From Aequorivita vladivostokensis (GTDB taxonomy: Bacteria; Bacteroidota; Bacteroidia; Flavobacteriales; Flavobacteriaceae): a stretch of DNA of 64,000 bases. Location: the NCBI RefSeq assembly GCF_000952855.1, contig NZ_JSVU01000011.1:28494-92493 (forward strand), given 5' to 3'. Below the pieces are notes generated by a model. It was not told where the DNA came from, ran no database searches, and saw only the letters and a program-made list of their open reading frames with translations. The position numbers and the translations under genes were made by a program. This document shows positions 54,897 through 64,000 of this stretch, piece after piece (positions within the stretch are counted from its first letter, which is position 1; each line of letters starts with the position of its first letter).

Positions 54897-57800
54897 ATGA
54901 TGAACAGAAATAAAGAAAACACAGTACAGAAATTCGACAAGATTTCTATTGGTTTGGCTTCCCCTGAATCCATTTTGGCGGAATCACGCGGCGAAGTATT
55001 AAAGCCCGAAACAATCAACTACCGTACGCACAAGCCTGAGCGTGACGGTCTTTTCTGTGAGCGCATCTTTGGTCCGGTAAAGGATTACGAATGTGCCTGT
55101 GGTAAATATAAAAGAATCCGCTACAAAGGTATCGTTTGCGACCGTTGCGGGGTGGAAGTAACCGAGAAGAAAGTACGCCGTGACCGCGTGGGGCATATCA
55201 ATTTGGTAGTTCCCGTGGCACACATTTGGTATTTCCGAAGCCTTCCTAACAAAATTGGTTACCTTCTTGGATTACCTTCCAAGAAATTGGATATGATCAT
55301 TTACTACGAACGTTATGTAGTAATTCAGCCAGGTATTGCAAAATATGAAGGTGGTGAGAATGTGAAGAAAATGGATTTCCTTACCGAGGAAGAATATCTA
55401 GCCATACTTGATTCACTTCCGCAGGAAAACCAATATTTGGAAGAAACAGATCCAAATAAATTTATTGCGAAAATGGGAGCAGAGTGCTTGATCGATCTTT
55501 TACAGCGAATCGATTTGGACACACTTTCATACAACCTTCGCCATAAAGCAAACAACGAAACTTCAAAGCAGCGTAAAACCGAAGCGTTAAAGCGTCTTCA
55601 AGTTGTGGAGGCACTTCGCGATGCGAACAAAAACCGCGAGAACAAGGCCGAGTGGATGATTATGAAGGTAATCCCAGTAATTCCGCCGGAATTGCGTCCG
55701 TTGGTGCCGCTTGATGGTGGTCGTTTCGCAACTTCAGATTTGAACGATCTGTACCGCCGTGTAATCATCCGTAACAACCGTTTGAAGCGATTGATGGAGA
55801 TAAAAGCTCCTGAAGTAATCCTTCGTAACGAAAAGCGTATGCTTCAGGAATCGGTAGATTCATTGTTTGACAACACGCGTAAATCTTCCGCAGTAAAAAC
55901 CGACAGCAACCGTCCATTGAAATCCCTTTCAGATTCCTTAAAAGGTAAACAAGGGCGTTTCCGTCAAAACCTGCTTGGGAAGCGTGTGGATTATTCGGCT
56001 CGTTCGGTAATCGTCGTGGGGCCGGAATTGAAATTGTTCGAGTGCGGTCTTCCAAAAGATATGGCTGCCGAACTTTACAAACCTTTCGTAATCCGTAAAT
56101 TGATTGAAAGAGGAATTGTAAAAACAGTAAAATCTGCAAAGAAAATTATAGATAAAAAGGAGCCCGTAGTTTGGGATATTCTTGAAAATGTATTGAAAGG
56201 TCACCCAGTTATGCTTAACCGGGCCCCAACTTTGCACAGATTGGGTATTCAAGCGTTCCAGCCTAAATTGATTGAAGGAAAAGCGATTCAGCTTCACCCA
56301 TTGGTTTGTACTGCATTTAACGCGGATTTCGATGGTGACCAGATGGCTGTTCACCTTCCACTTGGGCCAGAGGCTATTTTGGAATGCCAGCTTTTGATGC
56401 TTGCTTCACATAACATTTTGAACCCGGCAAACGGTAGTCCGGTTGCGGTTCCTTCACAGGATATGGTTTTGGGTCTATACTATATGACCAAACTAAAGAA
56501 AACCATGGGCGATGTAGTTGTGAAAGGAGAAGGCCTAACTTTCTATTCAGCGGAAGAAGCTATTATTGCCTATAATGAAGGCAAGGTAGATCTTAATGCC
56601 GAAATAAAAATCAGAACCAAGGATTTCAATGAAAACGGTGAGTTGGTGAACCAAATTATTACCACCACTTTGGGAAGGGTAATCTTTAACGAGAAAGTTC
56701 CTGAAGAAGCTGGTTTCATAAACGAAGTATTGACCAAAAAGTCGCTTCGTGATATTATCGGTAAAATTTTGAAAGTGACTTCTGTTCCAGTAACATCAGC
56801 GTTCCTTGACGAAATTAAAGGTCTTGGATATAAATTCGCTTTTGAGGGTGGATTGTCTTTCAGCTTGGGTGACATTATTATCCCTGCCGAAAAGCAAAGC
56901 ATGATTGATAACGCCAACGAACAAGTTGACGGTATTATCAATAGCTACAACATGGGGCTTATTACAAACAACGAACGTTACAACCAGGTAATTGATATCT
57001 GGACCGCAACGAATGCTGAACTTACCGAGCTTTCTATGAAGCGTATTCGCGAGGATCAGCAAGGATTCAACTCTGTGTATATGATGCTTGACTCTGGGGC
57101 GAGGGGTTCTAAGGAACAGATCCGCCAGTTAACAGGTATGCGTGGGTTGATGGCGAAACCAAAAAAATCAAACTCCGGTGGAGGTGAAATTATCGAGAAC
57201 CCGATTCTTTCCAACTTTAAGGAAGGACTTTCAATTCTTGAATACTTTATCTCTACCCACGGGGCGCGTAAAGGACTTGCGGATACGGCTCTTAAAACTG
57301 CCGATGCGGGTTACCTAACACGTCGTTTGGTGGATGTTTCACAGGATGTTATTATCAATATTGAAGATTGCTACACCCTTCGTGGAATTGAGGTTTCTGC
57401 CTTGAAGAAGAACGAAGAGATTGTGGAATCCCTTCGCGATAGAATTGTAGGACGTACAGCACTTAACGATATTGTTAACCCATTGACTAAGGAATTGCTT
57501 GTTGCATCTGGTGATCATATTACGGAAGAAATAGCCGATGCTATTGGCAAATCTCCGTTGGATAGCGTAGAAGTACGTTCTGCACTAACCTGTGAAGCTA
57601 AGCAAGGAATCTGTTCACAATGTTACGGCCGTAACCTTGCTACCAATAAAATGGTTCAGCGTGGGGAAGCTGTGGGTGTTGTGGCTGCACAATCCATTGG
57701 GGAACCAGGAACCCAGCTTACACTCCGTACGTTCCACGTGGGAGGTATTGCGGGGAACATTTCCGAAGAGAACAAATTGGTTGTCAGATTTGACGGTAAA

Positions 57801-59198
57801 GCAGAGATCGAAGATCTTAAAACCGTTAAAGGTGAAGATAGCCAAGGCAAAACAGTTGATATTGTAATTTCACGTACTTCTGAAATTAAACTAGTTGACA
57901 AGAAAACCGGTATTACATTAAGTACCAATAACATTCCATACGGTTCCACCCTTTACGTAAAGGATGGCGATAGCCTGAATGCTGGTGATGTGGTTTGTTC
58001 TTGGGATCCTTATAACGGTGTAATTATTTCAGAATTTGCAGGAAAAATTAAATACGAAAACATTGTTCAAGGTTTAACCTATCAGGTAGAGATTGATGAG
58101 CAAACTGGTTTCCAAGAAAAAGTAATTTCTGAATCGAGAGATAAAAAGCGTATTCCAACCCTTCAAATTTTAGGGAAGAAAGACGAAGTTATCCGTAGCT
58201 ATAACTTGCCAGTTGGAGCTCACTTGATGGTGGACGATGGCGACAAAATTAAGATCGGTAAAATTCTTGTGAAGATACCACGTAAATCTGCGAAAGCGGG
58301 TGATATTACAGGAGGTCTTCCGCGTGTTACTGAGCTTTTTGAAGCGCGTAACCCTTCAAACCCTGCAGTTGTTAGTGAGATTGACGGTGTAGTTTCCTTC
58401 GGAAAAATAAAACGTGGTAACCGTGAGATTATCGTTGAGTCCAAATTGGGCGAAGTTAAAAAGTATTTGGTGAAACTTTCAAACCAAATTCTTGTTCAGG
58501 AAAACGATTACGTACGTGCAGGTATGCCACTTTCCGATGGTTCCATTACGCCGGAGGATATCCTTCGCATAAAAGGCCCATCTGCAGTACAACAATATCT
58601 TGTGAACGAAGTTCAGGAGGTGTACCGTCTGCAAGGGGTGAAGATCAACGATAAGCACTTTGAAGTTGTGGTTCGCCAGATGATGCGTAAAGTACAGATT
58701 CAAGATCCGGGAGATACTACTTTCCTTGAAGACCAATTGGCTCATAAAGATGATTTCATTGAAGAGAACGATAAGATTTTCGGAATGAAGGTAGTTACAA
58801 ACGCCGGGGATTCTGAAAACTTAAAGGAAGGTCAAATCCTTTCTCCACGTACGCTTCGCGATGAGAACTCTTTATTGAGAAGAAACGATAAAGTACTTGC
58901 AGAAGCGCGCGATGCGGTTCCTGCAACGGCCACTCCAGTACTTCAGGGTATTACGAGAGCGTCGTTACAGACCAAGTCATTCATCTCTGCGGCTTCCTTC
59001 CAGGAAACTACCAAAGTATTGAACGAAGCAGCGGTTGCTGGTAAGGTCGATACTTTGGAAGGCTTGAAAGAGAATGTAATTGTAGGCCATAAAATACCAG
59101 CCGGTACCGGTATGCGTAGATATGATACTATAATTGTAGGTTCCAAGGAAGAGCTTGAGGAAATGAACCGCGTAAAGCAGGAAGTAAATTATAATTAA
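54897..59198 (+). CDS. rpoC: DNA-directed RNA polymerase subunit beta'
   Basis: A protein of 1433 residues. The N-terminal zinc site ([20 protein letters not shown], Cys spacing CxC...CxxC) is at about 66-85. The catalytic Mg2+ motif [10 protein letters not shown] is near residue 475. The trigger loop and bridge helix region ([20 protein letters not shown] near 927) and a second zinc site ([13 protein letters not shown] near 900) are intact. ATG 54897 is followed at once by a second ATG (54900), either usable. Codons are strongly biased. End of the core transcription cluster. Confidence 0.99.
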   Translation: MMNRNKENTVQKFDKISIGLASPESILAESRGEVLKPETINYRTHKPERDGLFCERIFGPVKDYECACGKYKRIRYKGIVCDRCGVEVTEKKVRRDRVGHINLVVPVAHIWYFRSLPNKIGYLLGLPSKKLDMIIYYERYVVIQPGIAKYEGGENVKKMDFLTEEEYLAILDSLPQENQYLEETDPNKFIAKMGAECLIDLLQRIDLDTLSYNLRHKANNETSKQRKTEALKRLQVVEALRDANKNRENKAEWMIMKVIPVIPPELRPLVPLDGGRFATSDLNDLYRRVIIRNNRLKRLMEIKAPEVILRNEKRMLQESVDSLFDNTRKSSAVKTDSNRPLKSLSDSLKGKQGRFRQNLLGKRVDYSARSVIVVGPELKLFECGLPKDMAAELYKPFVIRKLIERGIVKTVKSAKKIIDKKEPVVWDILENVLKGHPVMLNRAPTLHRLGIQAFQPKLIEGKAIQLHPLVCTAFNADFDGDQMAVHLPLGPEAILECQLLMLASHNILNPANGSPVAVPSQDMVLGLYYMTKLKKTMGDVVVKGEGLTFYSAEEAIIAYNEGKVDLNAEIKIRTKDFNENGELVNQIITTTLGRVIFNEKVPEEAGFINEVLTKKSLRDIIGKILKVTSVPVTSAFLDEIKGLGYKFAFEGGLSFSLGDIIIPAEKQSMIDNANEQVDGIINSYNMGLITNNERYNQVIDIWTATNAELTELSMKRIREDQQGFNSVYMMLDSGARGSKEQIRQLTGMRGLMAKPKKSNSGGGEIIENPILSNFKEGLSILEYFISTHGARKGLADTALKTADAGYLTRRLVDVSQDVIINIEDCYTLRGIEVSALKKNEEIVESLRDRIVGRTALNDIVNPLTKELLVASGDHITEEIADAIGKSPLDSVEVRSALTCEAKQGICSQCYGRNLATNKMVQRGEAVGVVAAQSIGEPGTQLTLRTFHVGGIAGNISEENKLVVRFDGKAEIEDLKTVKGEDSQGKTVDIVISRTSEIKLVDKKTGITLSTNNIPYGSTLYVKDGDSLNAGDVVCSWDPYNGVIISEFAGKIKYENIVQGLTYQVEIDEQTGFQEKVISESRDKKRIPTLQILGKKDEVIRSYNLPVGAHLMVDDGDKIKIGKILVKIPRKSAKAGDITGGLPRVTELFEARNPSNPAVVSEIDGVVSFGKIKRGNREIIVESKLGEVKKYLVKLSNQILVQENDYVRAGMPLSDGSITPEDILRIKGPSAVQQYLVNEVQEVYRLQGVKINDKHFEVVVRQMMRKVQIQDPGDTTFLEDQLAHKDDFIEENDKIFGMKVVTNAGDSENLKEGQILSPRTLRDENSLLRRNDKVLAEARDAVPATATPVLQGITRASLQTKSFISAASFQETTKVLNEAAVAGKVDTLEGLKENVIVGHKIPAGTGMRRYDTIIVGSKEELEEMNRVKQEVNYN

Positions 59199-59201
59199 AG
59201 A

Positions 59202-59253
59202 GGTCATTTCGACTCCGCTCAATGACCGTGGTCTGAGCGGAGCCGAAGACCAA
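59202..59253. repeat. Double hairpin repeat after rpoC
   Basis: GGTCATT...AATGACC and GGTCT...AGACC form two adjacent hairpins, and CGACTCCGCTCA can alternatively pair with TGAGCGGAGCCG across both. The element follows the rpoC stop by 3 nt and may protect or terminate the mRNA. Bases 59266-59305 consist of repeated TCTAAAATCTAA words. Confidence 0.7.
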
Positions 59254-59307
59254 TATTTTCTGTCATAGGAAATCTAAAATCTAATATCTAACGTCTAAAA
59301 TCTAATA

Positions 59308-59628
59308 ATGGCAGATCAAAAAAAAGAACAACCCAAACAAGGGCAGATAAACATAGAATTGGACGAAACCGTGGCTCAGGGTATTTACAGCAACTTGGCC
59401 ATAATCAACCATTCGGTTTCTGAATTTGTGGTGGATTTTGTAACTATTATGCCCGGAATTCCAAAGAGCAAAGTGAAGTCCAGAATTATCTTGACGCCAC
59501 AACACGCAAAAAGATTTCTGAAGGCATTGGGTGACAATGTGAAAAGATTTGAAAACGCTCACGGCGAAATAAAGGACTATGAGCAACCGCCTATTCCTTT
59601 AAACTTCGGCCCTACCGGCGAAGCATAA
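59308..59628 (+). CDS. DUF3467 family protein
   Basis: A small acidic-to-neutral protein of 106 residues. The family core is readable: GQINIELDETVAQGIYSN near 12-29, NHSVSEFVVDF near 34-44, ILTPQHAKRFLKAL near 61-74. DUF3467 proteins are widespread next to housekeeping genes, with no known activity. It lies downstream of rpoC and has a strong terminator, so it may form the end of that transcript or a separate unit. Confidence 0.85.
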   Translation: MADQKKEQPKQGQINIELDETVAQGIYSNLAIINHSVSEFVVDFVTIMPGIPKSKVKSRIILTPQHAKRFLKALGDNVKRFENAHGEIKDYEQPPIPLNFGPTGEA

Positions 59629-59660
59629 AAAAAGCCCCGAATCATTCAGGGCTTTTTTTA
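59627..59660 (+). terminator. Rho-independent terminator after the DUF3467 gene
   Basis: AAAAAAAGCCC pairs with GGGCTTTTTTT (59627-59637 with 59649-59659), overlapping the stop codon. As A's precede and T's follow, it can work in both directions and also serve prfC on the minus strand. Confidence 0.9.
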
Positions 59661-59697
59661 TGCTTCAAATTCCAAAATGCAAAAACCAAATTCCAAA

Positions 59698-59727
59698 CCT
59701 AGACGCACGATTAATGGCACGCCTAGG
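59698..59727. repeat. Imperfect palindrome related to the rpoB-rpoC palindrome
   Basis: CCTAGACGCACGATT faces AATGGCACGCCTAGG. Its order GGCGxGC-CGATTAAT is shared with 54844-54871 with a few changes, so it is a second, decayed copy. Confidence 0.75.
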
Positions 59728-59746
59728 TTTTTAATAATGTCTATAA

Positions 59747-61369
59747 TTATTTTCCATCTCTCGTCTTCGAGCTTCCGGCTTTTTCAAACTCGCTCACAAA
59801 ATGCAATTTCACATTTGGATATTTTGATTGGGTCATTTGAAGTGTAAATGCAGAATCTGCAAAGAACACTAATTGGCCGCGTTTGTCCTTCGCCAAAAAT
59901 TTCGCCTTAACCCTTTTAAAATCTGCAAATTCCTCACTTTTTGGATCTTTTGCTTCTACCCAACAGGCTTTGTGCACGTTTAGATTTTCGTAACTACATT
60001 TAGCTCCGTACTCGTGCTCCAATCGGTACTGGATTACTTCAAACTGTAGTGCGCCTACGGTACCGATTACTTTTCTATTGTTTAATTCCAAAGTGAAAAG
60101 CTGTGCAACGCCTTCATCCATCAATTGGTCAATGCCCTTTTCAAGCTGTTTGCTTTTCATCGGGTCGGCATTATTAATGTATTTAAAGTGTTCCGGAGAA
60201 AAGCTAGGAATGCCTTTGTATCGCATCTCTTCGCCCTCGGTCAAGGTATCTCCAATTTTGAAATTTCCTGTATCGTGCAGTCCCACAATATCACCTGGAT
60301 ACGAAATATCCACTATTTGTTTCTTTTCGGCAAAGAACGCATTGGGGCTGGAAAATTTTAGCTTCTTGCCGTGGCGTACGTGCAGGTATGGTGAATTTCT
60401 TTCAAAAGTACCCGAAACGATCTTAACAAATGCCAAACGGTCGCGGTGCTTGGGATCCATATTTGCGTGAATCTTAAAAACGAAACCTGAAAATTCTTTT
60501 TCATCGGGCTTTACCAAACGTGTGTCACTTTCCTTTGGGCGTGGGGTAGGAGCTATCTCAACGAAACAGTCCAACAACTCGCGGACTCCAAAATTATTCA
60601 ATGCGGAACCGAAAAAAACCGGCTGCAGTTCTCCATTTAAATACTCATCGCGATTAAAATCCGGGTAAACCTCATAGACCAATTCAAGCTCTTCCCGAAG
60701 GGTTTTGGCTGCTTTGTCGCCAACCAATTTCTCCAGTTCAGGGCTACTTACGTCTTCAATTTCAATGGTTTCCTCAATATTTTTTCTGCTGTCACCGCTG
60801 AAAAGATTTACGTTTTTTTCCCAAATATTGTAAATTCCCTTAAAATCATAACCCATCCCAATTGGGAAACTTAGGGGCGTTACGCGAAGGTTCAGCTTTT
60901 GCTCGATTTCATCCAAAAGCTCGAAAGCATCTTTTCCCTCGCGATCCATTTTATTGATGAAAACGATCATTGGAATGTTTCGCATGCGGCAGACTTCAAC
61001 TAATTTCTCAGTCTGTTCTTCCACACCTTTTGCCACATCAATAACAACAATTACGCTATCTACGGCAGTTAAAGTCCTAAAAGTGTCTTCCGCGAAATCC
61101 TTGTGGCCGGGCGTATCGAGGATGTTGATTTTTATCCCTTCATATTCGAAGGCCAAGACAGAAGTTGCCACGGAAATCCCACGCTGGCGCTCTATTTCCA
61201 TAAAGTCACTGGTGGCACCTTTTTTAATTTTGTTGCTTTTTACGGCCCCGGCTTCCTGAATGGCACCTCCAAAAAGAAGCAGTTTTTCTGTCAAGGTGGT
61301 TTTTCCGGCATCTGGGTGACTAATGATTCCGAAAGTTCTTCGGCGTTTTATTTCTTTTGTTAAGGACAT
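59747..61369 (-). CDS. prfC: Peptide chain release factor 3
   Basis: A 540-residue GTPase that removes RF1/RF2 from the ribosome. G1 is HPDAGKTT at 18-25, RGISV near 64, DTPGHKDF near 88-95 and NKMD near 142-145; the beta barrel and the RF3 C-terminal domain follow (ALQFEVIQYRLEHEYGA near 435). Length and motifs separate it from EF-G. It lies on the minus strand and converges with the DUF3467 gene. Its start is ATG 61369, behind a -7 element at 61392-61399. Confidence 0.97.
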   Translation of the reverse strand: MSLTKEIKRRRTFGIISHPDAGKTTLTEKLLLFGGAIQEAGAVKSNKIKKGATSDFMEIERQRGISVATSVLAFEYEGIKINILDTPGHKDFAEDTFRTLTAVDSVIVVIDVAKGVEEQTEKLVEVCRMRNIPMIVFINKMDREGKDAFELLDEIEQKLNLRVTPLSFPIGMGYDFKGIYNIWEKNVNLFSGDSRKNIEETIEIEDVSSPELEKLVGDKAAKTLREELELVYEVYPDFNRDEYLNGELQPVFFGSALNNFGVRELLDCFVEIAPTPRPKESDTRLVKPDEKEFSGFVFKIHANMDPKHRDRLAFVKIVSGTFERNSPYLHVRHGKKLKFSSPNAFFAEKKQIVDISYPGDIVGLHDTGNFKIGDTLTEGEEMRYKGIPSFSPEHFKYINNADPMKSKQLEKGIDQLMDEGVAQLFTLELNNRKVIGTVGALQFEVIQYRLEHEYGAKCSYENLNVHKACWVEAKDPKSEEFADFKRVKAKFLAKDKRGQLVFFADSAFTLQMTQSKYPNVKLHFVSEFEKAGSSKTRDGK

Positions 61370-61391
61370 TGTTTTTCTTCTAAATAGGATG

Positions 61392-61399
61392 CAAAGATA
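61392..61399 (-). promoter_or_regulatory. -7 element of prfC
   Basis: On the minus strand TATCTTTG fits TAnnTTTG, 22 nt upstream of the prfC ATG. Confidence 0.65.
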
Positions 61400-61764
61400 A
61401 AGTTTGTTAATTTAGTTTGAAACCAGAATGGATTATTATTATTTCTGTAAGTATCACTGATTTTCAGCCTGTTTTCTTCCTACAATAAATACTCACTTAA
61501 AATGATAATTTTTAAATTCTGCCAAAACCAAAGCCACGGTATGAACGAAGTTTTTAAAAATTGAGGAGGAAGTTGCTTATTTGAATTTATTCTTACTAAA
61601 ATACTTTTCTAAAGGCTTATATTTATTGCATATACGTACTAACACGTATGTAAAATTCCTACAAAAAATCTTGCCTTTTTATTCAAATTGGGTCATTTAC
61701 CGTCTATTTTTTACAGTTCAACTAATACTTGTTTGTTGGTAATTCCTTAACTGTTTTTCCACTG
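61400..61764. other. AT-rich gap between prfC and the adhesin gene
   Basis: No gene is supported here. It contains a small inverted repeat ATACGT...ACGTAT (61632-61637 with 61644-61649), which could be a regulator site, and is otherwise AT-rich spacer. Confidence 0.5.
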
Positions 61765-61772
61765 TATATTTG
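61765..61772 (+). promoter_or_regulatory. -7 element of the adhesin gene
   Basis: TATATTTG fits TAnnTTTG, 71 nt before the ATG. No well-spaced -33 TTTG is present. Confidence 0.5.
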
Positions 61773-61843
61773 ACCTGTTAATTGGGGTGAATTCCCGATT
61801 ATGGCATTATCAAAAGATATCGGTATAAATAAAATTCTAACTT

Positions 61844-64000
61844 ATGTTTAAAATAATTACTAAATTATTTGCTTCTGATAGGAGGTTTTTAATAGGTCTC
61901 ATTTTAATAGGTTGCTTGAGTAGCCAGGGCTATTCACAGGCAATTGGCTCTTCGGATGAGGGAAAGGTAATCTTGCCATATTCGCAGGCATATCTGGATC
62001 AATACAATGCTGATCTTGATAAAAAAGCTGCAGCGCATAATGCAACGTTCCGTTCTAGATCTAAAGCTCAGGCTTTCAATAATGCCCAAAAGGGTGATTT
62101 TGTTGGCGCGTGTAATTTGATCACTTGTGGCTCCTTTGAAAAGGCCGATGTGGCAGGAGGAACATTCCGTACCGCTGTAGGTGGTACGAATGGTCAATAT
62201 CAAGCCGATGTAAAATACACGTGCTGGAATGATGACGGTACGGTAGATTGGTCTGAAGGCCAGTATATTTCATACTCTACTACAAATTCCAATTCGGTAT
62301 ATCCCGGTATTATTGAACCCTCTACTTTTGATGGTGGAGGTTTTGCTATATTTTCATTTCAAAATGAGGCTATACGCCAAACTTTGTCGGTAATTCCGAA
62401 TACGGTCTATACTGTATGTTTTGAAATAGCTGTTATACCAAGATATAATACAGTTAACAGCAACAATCAAGGTGGTGCGGTAATTGAATACGCGCCTAAC
62501 TTACAATTTGGTGTAAGAAATGGGGCGGTTCAAGTTTCCGATCCATTAACTTATACCCATAATGATTTAGTACAACACCAGGCGAGTGATTTCCCAACGA
62601 GATTATCATTTGCTACGAGTGGTAATAACGGAGACCAAAACCCAGGCGGATGGACAGAAATTAACCCATACTGGGAAAATAGATGTATAACCTTTAAAGC
62701 TGGGCCTAACGCCACTTCTGTTGAAGTATTCTACAAAACAGGTAATCCGGGAAGATCAGTAGTATTGGTGGATGGTTTGAGATTATCTGTAGAAGGATAT
62801 GCAAATTCCCCTACTGTTGAACCCACCTCGAAAGTATATTGTGAGCCCACACCGGTAGCACTTAATAGTTTTGTAACATCAACCACGCCTCCAGGAGCGG
62901 TTTTGAAGTGGACTACCAATCCAGATTTGAGTGTAACGGCAGATCACTTACCGAACAATCCTACGGTAACGCCTCCGGGAGTGTATTATGCATTTTATTA
63001 TAACCCCACCCTTGGCTGTACCTCACCATCCCGAAAACTTACACTGACAATTTCAGATTTAGACTCAAGCTTTACTAAGGTTAACGTAACTTGTTTTGAT
63101 GGAAATAATGGGTCTATAGATTTATCTGTTACAGGTGGATCTGGGTCATATACTTATGCCTGGACCGCAAGCAATGGTGGAAGTGGTTTAAATCCAACAG
63201 CTCAAGATCAATCTGGCTTAACTGCTGGAACTTATAATGTAACTGTTAGTGACGGTATTTGTACTACCTTAGAAACAATTATTATCACTCAGCCTAATCA
63301 AATAAATGTTGATGCTGGAAACTACGGACCACTTTGCGATAGCGTCAGTCCGATTACATTGACGGGAACTCCAACAAATTCTGGTGGAACATGGAGTGGG
63401 CCAGGTGTAACCGACAACGGTAACGGAACAGCAACTTTCAATCCATCTGGATTGTTTGGATCGAACACCGTTACATATAGTTATACAAATAGTAATGGCT
63501 GCTCGAACAGTGATACGGCCAATATAATAGTTTATAAATCACCAACAGCTGATGCCGGAAATTACGGGCCATTGTGCGACAACGTAAGCCCGATTACCCT
63601 AATTGGAACACCGACAAATTCCAATGGAACTTGGAGCGGAACAGGAGTTACCAATAATGGAGATGGTACGGCTACATTCAATCCGGCCGGTCTTAGCGGA
63701 ACAATTACAGTTACTTATACTTACACTGATGGCAATAGCTGCTCGAACAGCGACACCGCGAACATACTTGTAAACACGGCTCCGACAGTGGATGCCGGAA
63801 ACTACGGCCCGTTGTGCGACAACGTAAGCCCTATTACCCTAACTGGAACACCGACAAATTCCAACGGAACTTGGAGCGGAACAGGAGTTACCAATAATGG
63901 AGATGGTACGGCTACATTCAATCCAGCCGGTCTTAGCGGATCAATTACGGTTACTTATAGTTACACTGATGGCAATAGTTGCTCGAACAGTGACACTGCG
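61844..64000 (+). CDS. 5' part of a large secreted repeat protein (SprB-like adhesin), runs off the window
   Basis: An open frame of 719 codons from ATG 61844 to the last base. Residues 1-33 are a signal peptide (ending near GYSQA). Residues about 80-320 form a beta-rich, possibly carbohydrate-binding domain (CGSFEKADVAGGTF). Residues about 330-400 are immunoglobulin/PKD-like. A SprB-type repeat follows at about 410-488 (VTCFDGNNGSIDLSVTGGSG). From residue 490 tandem repeats of exactly 80 residues begin (DAGNYGPLCD...). SprB-like proteins of Flavobacterium are surface adhesins carried by the gliding machinery and exported by the type IX system. The C-terminal sorting domain is beyond the window, so this is inference. 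Confidence 0.88.
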   Translation, partial: MFKIITKLFASDRRFLIGLILIGCLSSQGYSQAIGSSDEGKVILPYSQAYLDQYNADLDKKAAAHNATFRSRSKAQAFNNAQKGDFVGACNLITCGSFEKADVAGGTFRTAVGGTNGQYQADVKYTCWNDDGTVDWSEGQYISYSTTNSNSVYPGIIEPSTFDGGGFAIFSFQNEAIRQTLSVIPNTVYTVCFEIAVIPRYNTVNSNNQGGAVIEYAPNLQFGVRNGAVQVSDPLTYTHNDLVQHQASDFPTRLSFATSGNNGDQNPGGWTEINPYWENRCITFKAGPNATSVEVFYKTGNPGRSVVLVDGLRLSVEGYANSPTVEPTSKVYCEPTPVALNSFVTSTTPPGAVLKWTTNPDLSVTADHLPNNPTVTPPGVYYAFYYNPTLGCTSPSRKLTLTISDLDSSFTKVNVTCFDGNNGSIDLSVTGGSGSYTYAWTASNGGSGLNPTAQDQSGLTAGTYNVTVSDGICTTLETIIITQPNQINVDAGNYGPLCDSVSPITLTGTPTNSGGTWSGPGVTDNGNGTATFNPSGLFGSNTVTYSYTNSNGCSNSDTANIIVYKSPTADAGNYGPLCDNVSPITLIGTPTNSNGTWSGTGVTNNGDGTATFNPAGLSGTITVTYTYTDGNSCSNSDTANILVNTAPTVDAGNYGPLCDNVSPITLTGTPTNSNGTWSGTGVTNNGDGTATFNPAGLSGSITVTYSYTDGNSCSNSDTA
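63311..64000 (+). repeat. Tandem 240-nt repeats in the adhesin gene
   Basis: Units start at 63311, 63551 and 63791, each exactly 240 nt (80 codons). The second and third differ at 13 of the 210 comparable bases (about 94% identity); the first is more diverged. The array continues beyond the window. Confidence 0.95.

Noticed and set aside
51503..58745. Many open frames on the minus strand inside rpoB and rpoC
   Set aside because: They lie opposite strongly biased essential genes, have no family resemblance and no initiation signals.
61632..61649. Operator for a regulator upstream of the adhesin gene
   Set aside because: A 6-bp inverted repeat in AT-rich DNA is too weak on its own to call.
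62731..62919. Small minus-strand frame inside the adhesin gene
   Set aside because: Shadow of the plus-strand coding sequence without supporting signals.
63311..64000. Possible CRISPR array because of regular repeats
   Set aside because: The period is 240 nt, the frame stays open and there are no short repeats with unique spacers.

Overview
The window looks like chromosomal DNA of a member of the Flavobacteriaceae (Bacteroidota). Evidence: AT-rich intergenic DNA; promoters with the Bacteroidota -7 element TAnnTTTG in front of many genes; almost no Shine-Dalgarno sequences except a very strong one at rpsU; families typical of the group (DUF2851, plug-less outer-membrane barrels, CarboxypepD_reg-like proteins, SprB-type repeats, FdtA-type cupins). 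The genus cannot be fixed from the sequence alone.

Layout. 1-2.0 kb: bipA/typA. 2.0-2.6 kb: a frameshifted remnant that resembles a sulfatase-like transferase. 2.7-19.3 kb: a surface-polysaccharide region with two related polytopic membrane proteins around a polyprenyl-phosphate-type GT2, a FemAB/GNAT-like protein, a sugar aminotransferase, two Wzx-type flippases, two left-handed beta-helix acyltransferases, two GT4 and two further GT2 enzymes, an FdtA-like 3,4-ketoisomerase and a methyltransferase. The isomerase, aminotransferase and one acyltransferase could together make a dTDP-3-acylamino-3,6-dideoxyhexose, although no rmlA or rmlB lies in the window. 19.4-23 kb: a secreted subtilase, ftsE, a small secreted protein and a REP-associated tyrosine transposase (RAYT) with a perfect 28-nt palindrome beside it. 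23.2-29.2 kb: a TPR protein and a plug-less outer-membrane barrel, followed by a PIN-type toxin-antitoxin pair, a degenerate second copy of the 3' end of the barrel gene, and a second antitoxin with a broken ParE/RelE toxin. 29.2-45.6 kb: mixed housekeeping genes (amidohydrolase, NamZ-like muramidase, LolE-like permease, cystathionine beta-synthase, K+ channel, Na+/alanine symporter, acyl-CoA dehydrogenase, rpsU, xerC, hpf). 45.6-59.2 kb: the classical translation/transcription cluster tRNA-Thr, -Tyr, -Gly, -Thr, tuf, tRNA-Trp, secE, nusG, rplKAJL, rpoB, rpoC. 59.3-61.4 kb: a DUF3467 protein and prfC. From 61.8 kb to the window end: the 5' part of a very long secreted protein with a SprB-type repeat and 80-residue tandem repeats; it runs off the window.

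The points most worth a second look are the toxin-antitoxin insertion bounded by two copies of the barrel-gene 3' end, a tRNA-Trp 5' fragment with a palindrome in its D-loop, a palindrome read in frame inside the namZ-like gene, an extended Shine-Dalgarno at rpsU in an otherwise SD-poor genome, and the repeat adhesin at the right edge. Palindromic repeats of several families lie in many gaps, probably related in part to RAYT activity.
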